Shown in pieces: positions 26,584 through 36,098 of a stretch of DNA of 64,000 bases (position 1 is the stretch's first letter; each line of letters starts with the position of its first letter). A model generated the notes under the pieces. That model did not search any database. It was given only the letters and a program-made list of their open reading frames with translations, and had not been told where the DNA came from. Origin of the DNA: Pelomonas sp. BJYL3 (GTDB lineage Bacteria; Pseudomonadota; Gammaproteobacteria; Burkholderiales; Burkholderiaceae_C); NCBI RefSeq assembly GCF_027257975.1, contig NZ_JANZKX010000001.1, positions 1,178,001-1,242,000 of the forward strand. Direction: 5' to 3'. The position numbers were made by a program, and so were the translations under genes.

Positions 26584-27534
26584 TCACTCGCTGAAATCGG
26601 GCAGGGCAGCACGGCGCAATTGCTGCCGAGCCTGCTCGTAATCGGGCAGCACGGCGCCCACCACGGCCCAGAAGCGCGGGCTGTGGTTCATCTCGTGCAG
26701 ATGGGCCAGCTCATGCACCACGACGTAGTCGATGGTGGCGGGCTCGAAATGGATCAGCCGCCAGTTGAGGCGCACCGAGCCGTCGATGCTGGCACTGCCC
26801 CAGCGGGTCTGGGCCGAGGACAGGCGCAGGCGGCTGATGCGCACGCCCATCTGGGCCGCGAAATGCGCACAGCGCTGGGTGAAGAGGCTGCGCGCCTGGG
26901 CCTGCAGCCAGCTCAGCACGGCGTCGCGGATCTGTGCCGGCGCGGCCTCCTGGGGCAGGCCCAGGTAGAGGGTCTGGCGCGGCACGCTGGCCAGGCTGGG
27001 CTGGGGATCTGCCAGGCCGGAATCCAGGCGGGCCTTGAGCGGCAGGCGGGCGGCCGAAGGGTCCAGCACGATGATGAGATCCTGACCCAGATAGGGCACC
27101 ACGCAGCCGTCGGCCCAGCGGATCTGGGCGGCCGCCAGGCGCTCGCTGCGGTCCTGCTGCTCCTGCAGCTTGCGCAGGATCCAGCCTGCCTTGTGCTGCA
27201 GGGCGCGTTCGATCTCGCCCACGGGCACCCACTTGGGCGCGCTGACCCGCAGGCCGGCCTCGCTGATGGTGAAGCCGATGCTGCGGCGCCGCGCCCGGCG
27301 CAGCTCATAGGCGACCTGCGCCGTGCCCAGTTGCACGCTGCGTGCGGGCGCGGTGGGGATGGCGGGCGCAGGAGGCGGGGACTGCAAGGGCGAAGGCGGC
27401 ATGCTGGAGCGGCGCGGCGGCCTGCGCACGGGCGGCGCCGGCTCCTGGGGCGCCGACGCTGAAGGCGGCTCAGGCTCCCGCTCGAACAGCGAGAGCTGGA
27501 CGTACTGAAAGAGGCCAGCCAGGCGATGCAGCAT
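26584..27534 (-). CDS. YgjP/SprT-like zinc metallopeptidase (DUF45)
   Basis: The 316-residue product ends in the YgjP metallopeptidase signature: WGSASIDGSVRLNWRL, then VVVHELAHLHEMNHSPRFW with HELAH at 274-278 and the third ligand His284. The N-terminal 70 residues are Pro/Ser-rich and unlike the compact family core of about 230 residues. The ATG at 27534 is chosen over a TTG at 27543. It is the last gene of the minus-strand run that begins with corC; 43 bases separate it from plsC. The role of this family is not settled. Confidence 0.87.
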   Translation of the reverse strand: MLHRLAGLFQYVQLSLFEREPEPPSASAPQEPAPPVRRPPRRSSMPPSPLQSPPPAPAIPTAPARSVQLGTAQVAYELRRARRRSIGFTISEAGLRVSAPKWVPVGEIERALQHKAGWILRKLQEQQDRSERLAAAQIRWADGCVVPYLGQDLIIVLDPSAARLPLKARLDSGLADPQPSLASVPRQTLYLGLPQEAAPAQIRDAVLSWLQAQARSLFTQRCAHFAAQMGVRISRLRLSSAQTRWGSASIDGSVRLNWRLIHFEPATIDYVVVHELAHLHEMNHSPRFWAVVGAVLPDYEQARQQLRRAALPDFSE

Positions 27535-27577
27535 GGCCGCCAAGTTTACGGGCGGAACGCCGGCCCGGCGAGTGCCA

Positions 27578-28348
27578 TCAGGGCGCCGGGGTCGGGTCTT
27601 GATAGGCCTCGGGATCCAGGCGGCGCATCTCCGACTCGATCCAGTCCTCGACCTGCTTCATCAGTTCGACAGGCTCGCGTCCCACCGAGGGGATGGGCTG
27701 GCCGATGGAGATGTCCACCACGCCGGGGCGCAGCAGGAAGCTCTTGCGCGGCCAGCAGCGGGCCGAGGTGGCGGCGATGGGCACGACCGGCACGCCGGTG
27801 GCCACGGCCAGGCGGGTGCCGCCGCTCTTGTACTCGCCCTTCTGGCCACGGGCGATGCGGGTGCCCTCGGGGAACATGATCACCCAGTTGCCCAGCTCGG
27901 CCATGCGCTTGCCCTGCTTGAGCACCTTGGCCCAGGCCTCGGAGCGGCGACCGCGGTCGATGTGGATCATGTCCATGGCTGCCATGGCCCAGCCGAAGAA
28001 GGGCACGTAGAGCAGCTCGCGCTTGAACACATAGGCCATGGGGTGGGTCATGATGGCCGGGTAGGCGAAGGTCTCCCAGGTGCTCTGGTGCTTGGACAGC
28101 AGGATCACCGCGCTGCGGCGGTCGGCACGGCTGGGCAGGTGCTCCATGCCCTGCACGCGGTACTTCACGCCGCAGATCACCTTGGCGCCCCAGATGGCCA
28201 GTGCCAGCCAGCGCGCGCAGGTCCAGTAGACCTTGTCACCCCGCACGAACAGGGACAGCAGGACCGCGAACAGGGCCCAGGGGATGACGGTGACGATCAG
28301 GAAGAGGACAAAGATCAGCGAGCGGATCGCCGACAGCAGCAGGCTCAA
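27578..28348 (-). CDS. plsC: 1-acyl-sn-glycerol-3-phosphate acyltransferase PlsC
   Basis: PlsC adds the second acyl chain to make phosphatidic acid, the precursor of all phospholipids. The 256-residue membrane protein has an N-terminal hydrophobic region (about 5-32) and the acyltransferase motifs: KHQSTWE, where the usual NHxxxxD ends in Glu instead of Asp, and FPEGTR. The start is a TTG that overlaps the gmhB stop (TTGA); the next ATG is too far inside to be the start. The Glu in motif I is also seen in many proteobacterial PlsC proteins. Cotranscribed with gmhB. Confidence 0.92.
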   Translation of the reverse strand: MSLLLSAIRSLIFVLFLIVTVIPWALFAVLLSLFVRGDKVYWTCARWLALAIWGAKVICGVKYRVQGMEHLPSRADRRSAVILLSKHQSTWETFAYPAIMTHPMAYVFKRELLYVPFFGWAMAAMDMIHIDRGRRSEAWAKVLKQGKRMAELGNWVIMFPEGTRIARGQKGEYKSGGTRLAVATGVPVVPIAATSARCWPRKSFLLRPGVVDISIGQPIPSVGREPVELMKQVEDWIESEMRRLDPEAYQDPTPAP

Positions 28349-28995
28349 TTCAAGTCTCCGGGGACGGTGTTGGGGGACAGCTGCTCACCGCGGGCATCGG
28401 CCCGCGCGCGCCGTTCTTCTTGGATCAGGTGATCGGCGAAGCTCGCCAGGGTGTCATGCAGCCGTGCGCCCGGCACCTGGGCCAGCTGGGTCTGGATCTG
28501 GCCTTCGTCAGCCAGGCCCAGGCGCTCGCCGCGCAGCAGGTGGGGGATGCAGCCGGCAGCCTGCGCCGTCTGCAGGTCCTTGAGGCTGGCGCCCACCATG
28601 TGCACCTGGGCCAGGTCCACATTGAAGCGCTCGGCGATCTGGGTCACCAGGCCCGGCAGGGGCTTGCGGCAGGTGCAGCCCTCATCGGGCGCATGGGGGC
28701 AGAAGAAGACGGCGTCCAGGCGGCCGCCCTTCTCCGCCAGCAGCTGGTTGAGGCGCAGGTGCACGGCGTTGAGCGAGGCCATGTCCAGCAGGCCGCGGCC
28801 GATGCCGGGCTGGTTGGTGGCCATCACCGTGTGCCAGCCCGCATGGTTGAGCCGCGCCACCGCCTCCAGGGCCCCGGGCAGGGGCTCGAGCTCGTCGACC
28901 GACTTGACGTGGTCGTCGCGGAAGCGGTTGATCGTCCCGTCTCGCCCCAGGATGACGAGTTTCATGCTGTGGCTGTGGTCGGAACGGGCGGGCAT
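28345..28995 (-). CDS. gmhB: GmhB-like HAD protein lacking two catalytic aspartates
   Basis: By position and sequence this is D,D-heptose 1,7-bisphosphate 7-phosphatase, an LPS-heptose pathway enzyme: 216 residues, HAD fold, and the family zinc loop with Cys99, His101, Cys107 and Cys109 followed by RKP (Lys111). However, motif I reads ILGRDGTIN instead of LDRDGTIN, so Gly17 (codon GGG) replaces the nucleophile Asp. Motif IV reads VGASLKD instead of VGDSxxD, so Ala136 (GCC) replaces a metal-binding Asp. Asp19 and Asp140 remain. Ordinary phosphatase chemistry should fail. The start has GAGGAG eight bases upstream, inside the glyS end. The reading frame is intact and embedded in an essential operon. 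Confidence 0.85.
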   Translation of the reverse strand: MPARSDHSHSMKLVILGRDGTINRFRDDHVKSVDELEPLPGALEAVARLNHAGWHTVMATNQPGIGRGLLDMASLNAVHLRLNQLLAEKGGRLDAVFFCPHAPDEGCTCRKPLPGLVTQIAERFNVDLAQVHMVGASLKDLQTAQAAGCIPHLLRGERLGLADEGQIQTQLAQVPGARLHDTLASFADHLIQEERRARADARGEQLSPNTVPGDLN

Positions 28996-29005
28996 GGCGT
29001 GCTCC

Positions 29006-31150
29006 TCAGGAAGCCAGACGGGAGAGGTCGGCCACGCGGTTCATGGCCCCGTGCAGGCGGTTCAGCAATGCCTGGCGGTTGGCGCGCAGGGCGGCATCCT
29101 CGGCATTGACCATCACGCCGTCGAAGAAGGCATCGACCGGGCCTTTCAGCGCGGCCAGGGCCTTCAGCGAGCCGGCGTAGTCGTGCTGCTCGAACAGGGT
29201 GTCGGCCTGCGGCTGGACCTCGGCCAGCGCGGCGGCCAGGGCCTGCTCGGCGGGCTCCGTCAGCAGGGCGGCGTCCACGGCCGTGGGCAGCTCACCCTCG
29301 ATCTTCTTGAGGATGTTGCTGACGCGCTTGTTGGCGGCGGCCAGCGAGGCGGCCTCGGGCAACGCGGCGAAGGCGCGCACGGCCTCCAGGCGGCGGGGCA
29401 CGTCGCCCAGGCGGCTGGGGTTCAGGGCCAGCACGGCGTCCACTTCCTGGGCGCTGTAGCCCTGGTCGCGCAGCGAGACGGCCACGCGGTCCGCGAAGAA
29501 GCCCAGCAGGGCCTCGCGCGGGTTGGTGATCAGCTCGCCAAAGGCCGGCACGGCGGTGTCGATCAGCGCGGGCAGATCCAGCGGCAGGTTCTTCTCGACC
29601 AGGATGCGGATCACACCCAGCGCATGGCGGCGCAGCGCGAAGGGGTCCTTGTCGCCCGTGGGCAGCTGACCGATGCCGAAGAGGCCCACCAGGGTCTCGA
29701 GCTTGTCGGCCAGGGCCAGCACGGTGCCGGTGTGGTTGCGCGGCAGGGCGTCGCCGGCGAAGCGCGGCTTGTAGTGGTCCTCGATGGCGATGGCCACGCC
29801 GTCACGCAGGCCCTCGTGGCGCGCGTAGTAGGCGCCCATGATGCCCTGCAGCTCGGGGAACTCGCCGACCATGTCGGTCAGCAGGTCCGCCTTGGCGAGC
29901 ATCGCGGCCTGCTGCACCTTGCTGTCCAGCACCTCGAACTCGTCGCGGGCCTCGACCGTGTAAGGCACGGTGGCCATGCGCAGCATGTTGACGAGGCCGT
30001 GGGCGATGGCGCGCACGCGCTCGGCGCGGTCGCCCTGGCTGCCCAGCTTGCCGTGGTAGACCACCTTGGCAAGACCTGGCACCCGCTCGGCCAGGGTCTT
30101 CTTGCGGTCCTGGTCGTAGAAGAACTTGGCGTCCGACAGACGCGGGCGCACCACGCGCTCGTTGCCGCCGATCACCGCGCTGGCGTCGGCCGGGCGGATG
30201 TTGGAGACGACGAGGAACTTGTGCGTCAGCTTGCCCGCGGCATCCAGCAGCGGGAAGTACTTCTGATTGGCCTTCATCGTCAGGATGAGGCATTCCTGCG
30301 GCACGGCCAGGAACTCGGGCTCGAACTGGCAGGTGAGCACATTGGGGCGCTCGACCAGCGCGCAGACCTCGTCCAGCAGGGCCTCGTCCTCGATGGGCTT
30401 GAGGCCTTCCTTGGCCGCAGCAGCATTGAGCTGGGCCAGGATCTCGGCCCGGCGCTCGGTGAAGCTGGCAATGACGGCGCCCTGCTCGCGCAGTTGTTGG
30501 CCATAGCTGTCGGCGCTCTCGATGGACAGCCGCGGCTGCGCGGCCTCGAAGCGGTGGCCCAGCGTCTCGCGGCCGGACTGCAGGCCCAGCGTGGCCACGG
30601 GCACGACGGTCGAGCCATGCAGCGCAAGCAGGCCGTGGGCCGGGCGCACGAAGTTGACGCTGCTCCAGCCGTCGGCCAGCTGGTAGCTCATCACCTTGGG
30701 GATGGGCAGCTTGGCCAGGGCCTCGTCCAGGGCTTTCTGCAGGCCTTCGGCCAGGGTGGCGCCGGCGACCATGGAGTCCAGGAACAGCGCTTCGGCCTTG
30801 CCGTCCGGCAGGCGCTTGAGCTGGGGCACGACGCTGGCGTCGGCGCCCAGGCTGGCCAGCTTCTTCAGCAGGGCCGGCGTGGGCTGGCCATCGGCGGCCA
30901 GGGCCACGGCGACGGGCATGAGCTTTTGCTGGACGGCGCGGTCGGCGGCCTTGGCGGCCACGCCCGTCACGTGCACGGCCAGGCGGCGCGGCGAGGCGAA
31001 GGGCGTGACGGCGGCATCAGCGCCTGCCAGGCCCTGGGCCTTCAGGCTGTCCGCCAGCACGGTGGCGAAGGACTCGCCCAGCTTCTTGAGCGCCTTGGGC
31101 GGCAGCTCTTCGACAAACAGTTCGACGAGGAGGTTCTGCGGAGTGCTCAT
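29006..31150 (-). CDS. glyS: Glycine--tRNA ligase beta subunit
   Basis: The 714-residue protein is the beta chain of the alpha2-beta2 glycyl-tRNA synthetase, which recognises and holds tRNA-Gly while the alpha chain makes glycyl-adenylate. It opens with the family start NLLVELFVEELPPKALKKLG and includes the HD-like tRNA-binding region (KADLLTDMVGEFPELQG) and a helical C-terminal anticodon-binding domain. Length is normal. It begins five bases after glyQ and its end carries the ribosome site of gmhB, so the three are one transcript. Confidence 0.98.
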   Translation of the reverse strand: MSTPQNLLVELFVEELPPKALKKLGESFATVLADSLKAQGLAGADAAVTPFASPRRLAVHVTGVAAKAADRAVQQKLMPVAVALAADGQPTPALLKKLASLGADASVVPQLKRLPDGKAEALFLDSMVAGATLAEGLQKALDEALAKLPIPKVMSYQLADGWSSVNFVRPAHGLLALHGSTVVPVATLGLQSGRETLGHRFEAAQPRLSIESADSYGQQLREQGAVIASFTERRAEILAQLNAAAAKEGLKPIEDEALLDEVCALVERPNVLTCQFEPEFLAVPQECLILTMKANQKYFPLLDAAGKLTHKFLVVSNIRPADASAVIGGNERVVRPRLSDAKFFYDQDRKKTLAERVPGLAKVVYHGKLGSQGDRAERVRAIAHGLVNMLRMATVPYTVEARDEFEVLDSKVQQAAMLAKADLLTDMVGEFPELQGIMGAYYARHEGLRDGVAIAIEDHYKPRFAGDALPRNHTGTVLALADKLETLVGLFGIGQLPTGDKDPFALRRHALGVIRILVEKNLPLDLPALIDTAVPAFGELITNPREALLGFFADRVAVSLRDQGYSAQEVDAVLALNPSRLGDVPRRLEAVRAFAALPEAASLAAANKRVSNILKKIEGELPTAVDAALLTEPAEQALAAALAEVQPQADTLFEQHDYAGSLKALAALKGPVDAFFDGVMVNAEDAALRANRQALLNRLHGAMNRVADLSRLAS

Positions 31151-31155
31151 ACGGT

Positions 31156-32112
31156 TCAGGCCGCCTTCTTTGCGTTCTTTTCAGCTTGCTTGGCGAGGTT
31201 CGCCAGCACTTCCTCGCTCCAGGCCTTGGGCGCCATGGGGAAGCCCAGGCGGGCCCGGCTGTCCACATAGGCCTGCGCCACGGCACGGGCCAGGTTGCGG
31301 ATGCGGCCGATGTAGGCAGCGCGCTCCGTCACCGAGATCGCGCCGCGGGCGTCCAGCAGGTTGAAGGTGTGGCCGGCCTTGAGCAGCTGCTCGTAGGCCG
31401 GCAGCGCCAGCTGCTGCGTCATCAGGTGCTGGGACTGCTTCTCATGCGCGGCGAAGGCCTGCAGCAGGAAGTCGACGTCGCTGTGCTCGAAGTTGTAGGT
31501 CGACTGCTCGACCTCGTTCTGGTGGAAGACGTCCCCGTACTTGATGTCCGGGGCACCATTCTTGCCCTCGACATAGACCAGGTCGTACACCGACTCCTTG
31601 CCCTGCAGATACATGGCCAGGCGCTCCAGGCCGTAGGTGATCTCGCCGGTAATGGGCTTGCAGTCGATGCCGCCGACCTGCTGGAAGTAGGTGAACTGCG
31701 TCACCTCCATGCCATTGAGCCAGACCTCCCAGCCCAGGCCCCAGCAGCCGAGGGTGGGGTTCTCCCAGTCGTCCTCGACGAAGCGGACGTCGTTCTTCTT
31801 CAGGTCGAAGCCCAGGGCCTCCAGAGAGCCGAGGTACAGCTCCAGGATGTTGGCCGGTGCGGGCTTCAGGACCACCTGGAACTGGTAGTAGTGCTGCAGG
31901 CGGTTGGGGTTCTCGCCGTAGCGGCCGTCCTTGGGACGGCGGCTGGGCTGCACATACGCCGCATTCCAGGGCTCTGGGCCCAGGGCGCGCAGGAAGGTGG
32001 CGGTGTGGCTGGTGCCGGCGCCGACCTCCATGTCATAGGGCTGCAGCAGGGCGCAGCCTTGGGCGGACCAGTATTCCTGAAGTTTCAGAATGATTTGCTG
32101 GAAGCTCAGCAT
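31156..32112 (-). CDS. glyQ: Glycine--tRNA ligase alpha subunit
   Basis: The 318-residue alpha subunit carries the class II catalytic core that activates glycine. The start [15 protein letters not shown] and the motif-2-like segment [19 protein letters not shown] are diagnostic, as is [23 protein letters not shown]. Length is normal for the family. A gap of 106 bases separates it from lnt upstream, so it may have its own promoter as well as read-through from corC-lnt. Glycyl-tRNA synthetase is essential. Confidence 0.98.
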   Translation of the reverse strand: MLSFQQIILKLQEYWSAQGCALLQPYDMEVGAGTSHTATFLRALGPEPWNAAYVQPSRRPKDGRYGENPNRLQHYYQFQVVLKPAPANILELYLGSLEALGFDLKKNDVRFVEDDWENPTLGCWGLGWEVWLNGMEVTQFTYFQQVGGIDCKPITGEITYGLERLAMYLQGKESVYDLVYVEGKNGAPDIKYGDVFHQNEVEQSTYNFEHSDVDFLLQAFAAHEKQSQHLMTQQLALPAYEQLLKAGHTFNLLDARGAISVTERAAYIGRIRNLARAVAQAYVDSRARLGFPMAPKAWSEEVLANLAKQAEKNAKKAA

Positions 32113-32218
32113 GGTGGTGTACGGCGGTAAGGCCCGTTTGCAGCCGCGACGGCGGCACGGGCGTTGAAGGAAGCGGCCCATTCTACGGGTGCCCATGGCG
32201 GGCACCGGCCGCGGTGGA

Positions 32219-33739
32219 TCAAGCGCGCCGCGCAGGCCGGCGCAGAGCCAGCACGGCGGCAAGGGCCAGGACCCAGGCGGGCCACAGCCCCAGAGCGGCC
32301 AGCCAGCGCGCATAGGGCGTGGCGCCGGTCCGGCCCTGGACCTGCACCTCCAGCACGCCCGGCACCTCGGCGGGCAGGCGGGCGGTCACGCGGCCTTGGT
32401 GGTCGATGGCGGCGGTGGCGCCGGTGTTGGTGGAACGCACCAGGGGGCGCTGGAACTCCAGCGAGCGCATCTGCGAGAACTGCAGGTGCTGGTCCTGCAC
32501 CATGCGCGGGCCGAACCAGGCCAGGTTGCTGACATTGGCCAGCACCGTGGCGGCCTCGGGGCCCACGAGGCTCTGGGCGAAGTCCTCGCCGAAGAGGTCC
32601 TCGTAGCAGATCAGGGGGCGGATGCGCTGCCCGCCCAGCACCAGGGCGCGCTGGTGCGTGCCCGTGGCCTGGTCGTCCAGGGGAATGCGCAGGGCCTGCA
32701 CGAACCAGTGGAAGCCGGGCGGGATGAACTCGCCGAAGGGCAGCAGGTGGCGCTTGCCGTAGCTGTAGGCATTGCCATCCGGCTGGACCGGCGCGCCGAC
32801 GGCCACCAGGGAGTTGATGAAGCCGGTCCTGTCGTCCCCCAGGAAGCTGCCCAGCAGCAGCGGGCGCTCCTTGCCGATGGCAGCGATGCGCTGCACCACC
32901 TCGGGCTCCAGGTAGGCCAGGGGCAGGGGCACGACGGATTCCGGCGTCAGCACCAGCTGGCCGCGGGCACTCTCGGCCTGCCTGAGCAGGGCATCGAGGT
33001 TGCGGTCCCAGAGCTCGCGATCGAATTTCTGGTCCTGGGCCACATCGGGCTGCAGGAGCGACAGGTGGATCTCGCCGCTGGCCTGGGTAAAGGAAGACGG
33101 CAGCAGGGCCGGCAGCCCGGCCAGCAGCAGCACCGCCACCAGCGGAGCCCAGGCCCGCGCCAGCGTCAGCGCCGCCAGGGCCGCTGCCAGGCCTGCCGCC
33201 AGGGCCGTGATGCCGTAGACGCCGATCCAGGGTGCCCAGCCCGCCAGCGGACCGACGGCATGCGCGTAGCCACTGGCGATCCAGGGAAAGCCGGTCAGCC
33301 ATTGCGCCCGGGCCAGCTCGGCCATCAGCCACAGCGCCGCGAACAGGCCCACCCGGGCGGCCGCCCCGGGCCGACGCCAGCGGGCAAAGGCCCACAAGGA
33401 GCCAGCGTAGTAGAGGGAGAGAAAGGCCGCGAGCAGCAGCACCGCCGCGACGGCGAAAGGCGCCGCCAGATGGCCGTAGTCATGCAGGCTGATGTAGAGC
33501 CACCACAGGCCGCTGGCCAGCCAGCCCAGGCCGAAGAAGAAGCCGGCCCAGGCCGCGCGGCGCGGCGAAGCGTCCCAGGCCAGGGCCACCAGCAGGGCGA
33601 GGGCCAGGGGCTGCAGCCACCAGGCCTCGGTGGGGGCGAAGGCGGCCGTCTGCAGCGCGCCGGCCCCCACGGCCAGCAGCAGCACGGCGCCCGGCACCAG
33701 CCGCTCCGTCCAGCGGGCCAGGCGCGTCACAGGCCTCAT
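32219..33739 (-). CDS. lnt: Apolipoprotein N-acyltransferase
   Basis: Lnt adds the third acyl chain to the N-terminal Cys of lipoproteins in the inner membrane. The 506-residue protein has about six to seven N-terminal membrane helices, a periplasmic nitrilase-like domain (about 222-470) and a C-terminal helix. The catalytic triad is intact: Glu267 in TPESVVP, Lys329 in [12 protein letters not shown] and Cys378 in ICYED. Its ATG overlaps the corC stop (ATGA). Several predicted lipoproteins in this window would be its substrates. Confidence 0.97.
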   Translation of the reverse strand: MRPVTRLARWTERLVPGAVLLLAVGAGALQTAAFAPTEAWWLQPLALALLVALAWDASPRRAAWAGFFFGLGWLASGLWWLYISLHDYGHLAAPFAVAAVLLLAAFLSLYYAGSLWAFARWRRPGAAARVGLFAALWLMAELARAQWLTGFPWIASGYAHAVGPLAGWAPWIGVYGITALAAGLAAALAALTLARAWAPLVAVLLLAGLPALLPSSFTQASGEIHLSLLQPDVAQDQKFDRELWDRNLDALLRQAESARGQLVLTPESVVPLPLAYLEPEVVQRIAAIGKERPLLLGSFLGDDRTGFINSLVAVGAPVQPDGNAYSYGKRHLLPFGEFIPPGFHWFVQALRIPLDDQATGTHQRALVLGGQRIRPLICYEDLFGEDFAQSLVGPEAATVLANVSNLAWFGPRMVQDQHLQFSQMRSLEFQRPLVRSTNTGATAAIDHQGRVTARLPAEVPGVLEVQVQGRTGATPYARWLAALGLWPAWVLALAAVLALRRPARRA

Positions 33740-34647
33740 GCAGCCGGCTCGGCCGGCGTCGCGGCGGGCAGCCGGGTGACCTTGAACCAGCGCACCGAAC
33801 CGCCCCGCGTCAGCATCACGCTGAAGCTCAGGCCGCCCAGCTCCACCACCTCGCCGCGGCGCGGCACACGGCCGTGCTCGTGGGCCAGCAGGCCGCCGAT
33901 GGTGTCGAAGTCCTCGCTGGCCAGGTGCAGGCCGAAGGCCTCGTTGACGGCTTCGATGTGGGTGTCGCCGGCGACGCGCTGGCTGCCGTCGGCCAGGGTG
34001 TAGATGCCGGCGTCACTGGCTTCGTCCACATCGAACTCGTCCTCGATTTCGCCGACGATCTCTTCCAGCACATCCTCGATGGTGATCAGGCCGGCCGTGT
34101 TGCCGAACTCGTCGATCACGATGGCCAGATGGCTGCGGTTCGCGCGGAAGTCGCGCAGCAGCTCGTTCAGGCCCTTGCTTTCCGGCACGAAGACGGCCGG
34201 TCGCAGCAGGGTGCGCAGATTGAGCTCGGGCGCCCGCTGCAGCTTGAGCAGGTCCTTGGCCATGAGGATGCCGATGATGTTGTCGCGCTGGCCCTCGTAG
34301 ACCGGGAAGCGCGAGTGGCCGGTGCCGATCACCATGGCCAGCAGCTCGTCGTAGCTCGCATCGATGGAGAGCAGGTCCATGCGCGGCGCGGCCACCATGA
34401 CGTCGCCCGCGCTGAGCTCGGCCATGCGCAGCACGCCTTCCAGCATCTGGCGCGACTCGGGGGCGATCAGGGCGCGCTCTTCGGCGTCCGCCAGGGTCTC
34501 GATCAGCTCGCGGGTGGAGTCCGGCCCGGGGTGGAGGAATTCCAGCAGGCGTTCGAGCAGATTTCTCTTGGCCGCGGGCGATTCCGCTCCGGGCCTCGTA
34601 CCCCCACTCTTGGCATGGGGGTATCGACTAGGCTGTGGTTCAGACAC
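33736..34647 (-). CDS. corC: CorC/HlyC-family CBS-pair protein
   Basis: The soluble product has two CBS domains (about 65-185: VMVAAPRMDLLSID and IIGILMAKDLLKL) and a CorC_HlyC C-terminal domain (about 215-285). CorC-type proteins are linked to magnesium/cobalt export and membrane homeostasis. The start is uncertain: no ATG lies in the first part; a GTG at 34647 gives 303 residues starting SEPQPSRYPH, with a GTG at 34653 and a TTG at 34677 as alternatives. Overlap of its stop with the lnt start marks it as the first gene of the run corC-lnt-glyQ-glyS-gmhB-plsC-ygjP. Confidence 0.9.
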   Translation of the reverse strand: MSEPQPSRYPHAKSGGTRPGAESPAAKRNLLERLLEFLHPGPDSTRELIETLADAEERALIAPESRQMLEGVLRMAELSAGDVMVAAPRMDLLSIDASYDELLAMVIGTGHSRFPVYEGQRDNIIGILMAKDLLKLQRAPELNLRTLLRPAVFVPESKGLNELLRDFRANRSHLAIVIDEFGNTAGLITIEDVLEEIVGEIEDEFDVDEASDAGIYTLADGSQRVAGDTHIEAVNEAFGLHLASEDFDTIGGLLAHEHGRVPRRGEVVELGGLSFSVMLTRGGSVRWFKVTRLPAATPAEPAA

Positions 34648-34785
34648 AGGCACTCGTGTCGTAGTTGGGGGACGCAAAGAATAACCGATTGACTTTGACA
34701 GGGACTTGAAAGACAGTCGGCCGCCTCCATTTGTTGGGGCCTCTGTCTATTTTTCTCCGGGCGGCTGCCGTCGCCTGCGCCAGCC

Positions 34786-35844
34786 ATGTCTCAAGGTAAC
34801 TCCCCTGGTTTGATCCCCGCCACCATCCTCACCGGCTTCCTGGGCTCGGGCAAGACCACCCTGCTCAAGCGCGTGCTGTCGGAGGCCCATGGGCAGAAGA
34901 TCGCCGTGATCGAGAACGAGTTCGGCGAGGAGAACATCGACAACGACATCCTGCTCACCGAGACCAAGGAGCAGATCATCCAGATGAGCAACGGCTGCGT
35001 CTGCTGCACCATCCGCGAGGACCTGCGCACGACGCTGTCGGACCTGGCGGCCAAGCGCCGCAAGGGCGAGGTCGAGTTCGACCGGGTGGTCATCGAGACC
35101 ACCGGCCTGGCCGACCCCGGCCCTGTCGCCCAGACCTTCTTCATGGACGACGAGATCGCCGAGAGCTACCTGCTGGACTCCGTCCTGACCCTGGTGGACG
35201 CCAAGCATGCCGAGGAGCAGCTCAACACCCGCCAGGAGGCGCGCCGCCAGATCGGCTTCGCGGACCAGATCTTCCTGTCCAAGACCGACCTCTGCGACCC
35301 GGCCGCCGTGGACGCCCTGGCCCACCGCATCAAGCACATGAACCCGCGCGCACCGCAGCAGCGCGTGCATTTCGGCGAGGTGGAGCTGGCCCGCGTCTTC
35401 GACCTGCGCGGCTTCAATCTGAATGCCAAGCTGGAGATCGACCCTGACTTCCTCAAGGCCGACGACCACGACCACCACCATCATCACCATGATCACGACC
35501 ATGAGCATGGCGAGCACTGCGACCATCCGCACCACCACGCCCATGACGATGACGTGAAGTCCTTCGTCTACCGCGCCGAGAAGCCCTTCAACCCGGCCAA
35601 GCTGGAAGAGTTCCTGGGCGCCATCGTGCAGGTCTACGGTCCCAAGATGCTGCGCTACAAGGGCGTGCTCTACATGAAGGGCACCGACAAGAAGGTGATC
35701 TTCCAGGGCGTGCACCAGCTGATGGGCTCGGATCTGGGCCCGCGCTGGATGCCCGGCGAGAAGAAGCAGAGCAAGATGGTCTTCATTGGCATCGACCTGC
35801 CCAAGGAGATCCTGCTGCAGGGACTGGAAGGCTGTCTCGCCTAG
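34786..35844 (+). CDS. CobW/COG0523 GTPase, putative zinc metallochaperone
   Basis: The 352-residue G protein has Walker A GFLGSGKTT (17-25), the metal-binding CxCC motif of the family (Cys71-Val-Cys73-Cys74), SKTDLCD as the guanine-specificity motif, and a His/Asp-rich loop (about 228-262) with more than 15 histidines. The C-terminal CobW domain is present. COG0523 proteins deliver metal, usually zinc, to client proteins under GTP control. A DksA gene that lacks most zinc ligands follows on the same strand. No Zur-type operator was recognised upstream. Confidence 0.93.
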   Translation: MSQGNSPGLIPATILTGFLGSGKTTLLKRVLSEAHGQKIAVIENEFGEENIDNDILLTETKEQIIQMSNGCVCCTIREDLRTTLSDLAAKRRKGEVEFDRVVIETTGLADPGPVAQTFFMDDEIAESYLLDSVLTLVDAKHAEEQLNTRQEARRQIGFADQIFLSKTDLCDPAAVDALAHRIKHMNPRAPQQRVHFGEVELARVFDLRGFNLNAKLEIDPDFLKADDHDHHHHHHDHDHEHGEHCDHPHHHAHDDDVKSFVYRAEKPFNPAKLEEFLGAIVQVYGPKMLRYKGVLYMKGTDKKVIFQGVHQLMGSDLGPRWMPGEKKQSKMVFIGIDLPKEILLQGLEGCLA

Positions 35845-36046
35845 TGACACACTCTGTCAGTTGGGTGCCACTCCCTATGGCTACAATCCGCGGCGCCCAA
35901 AACTGACAGAAGCGCTGGCTCAGGGGATGACCTCCCGTCACCCCCTGGCACCGGCCCTGATCCCCCAGGGGATCGCCCTGCCCCACAAAGGCAGGACAGC
36001 AGGATTGGCAAAAGTTTGGCGAAGCTGGTCCCCAGAACTGGTCCCG

Positions 36047-36077
36047 TTGGCGAAGTGCCCTTTGAAGCAGGTATAAA
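36047..36077 (+). promoter_or_regulatory. Possible dksA promoter
   Basis: A TTGGCG hexamer (36047-36052) and GTATAA/TATAAA (36071-36077) are separated by 18 or 19 bases, a little longer than ideal. They lie just before the ribosome site of dksA. The rest of the 254-base gap shows no other feature. Confidence is limited because only the -10 is good. Confidence 0.4.
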
Positions 36078-36098
36078 CACCCTGCGAGGAGACTGAAA

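Noticed and set aside
28345-28995. gmhB as a pseudogene
   Set aside because: The frame is full length with a good ribosome site, conserved zinc loop and coupled neighbours. Loss of catalytic residues alone is not decay, so it is kept as a coding gene.
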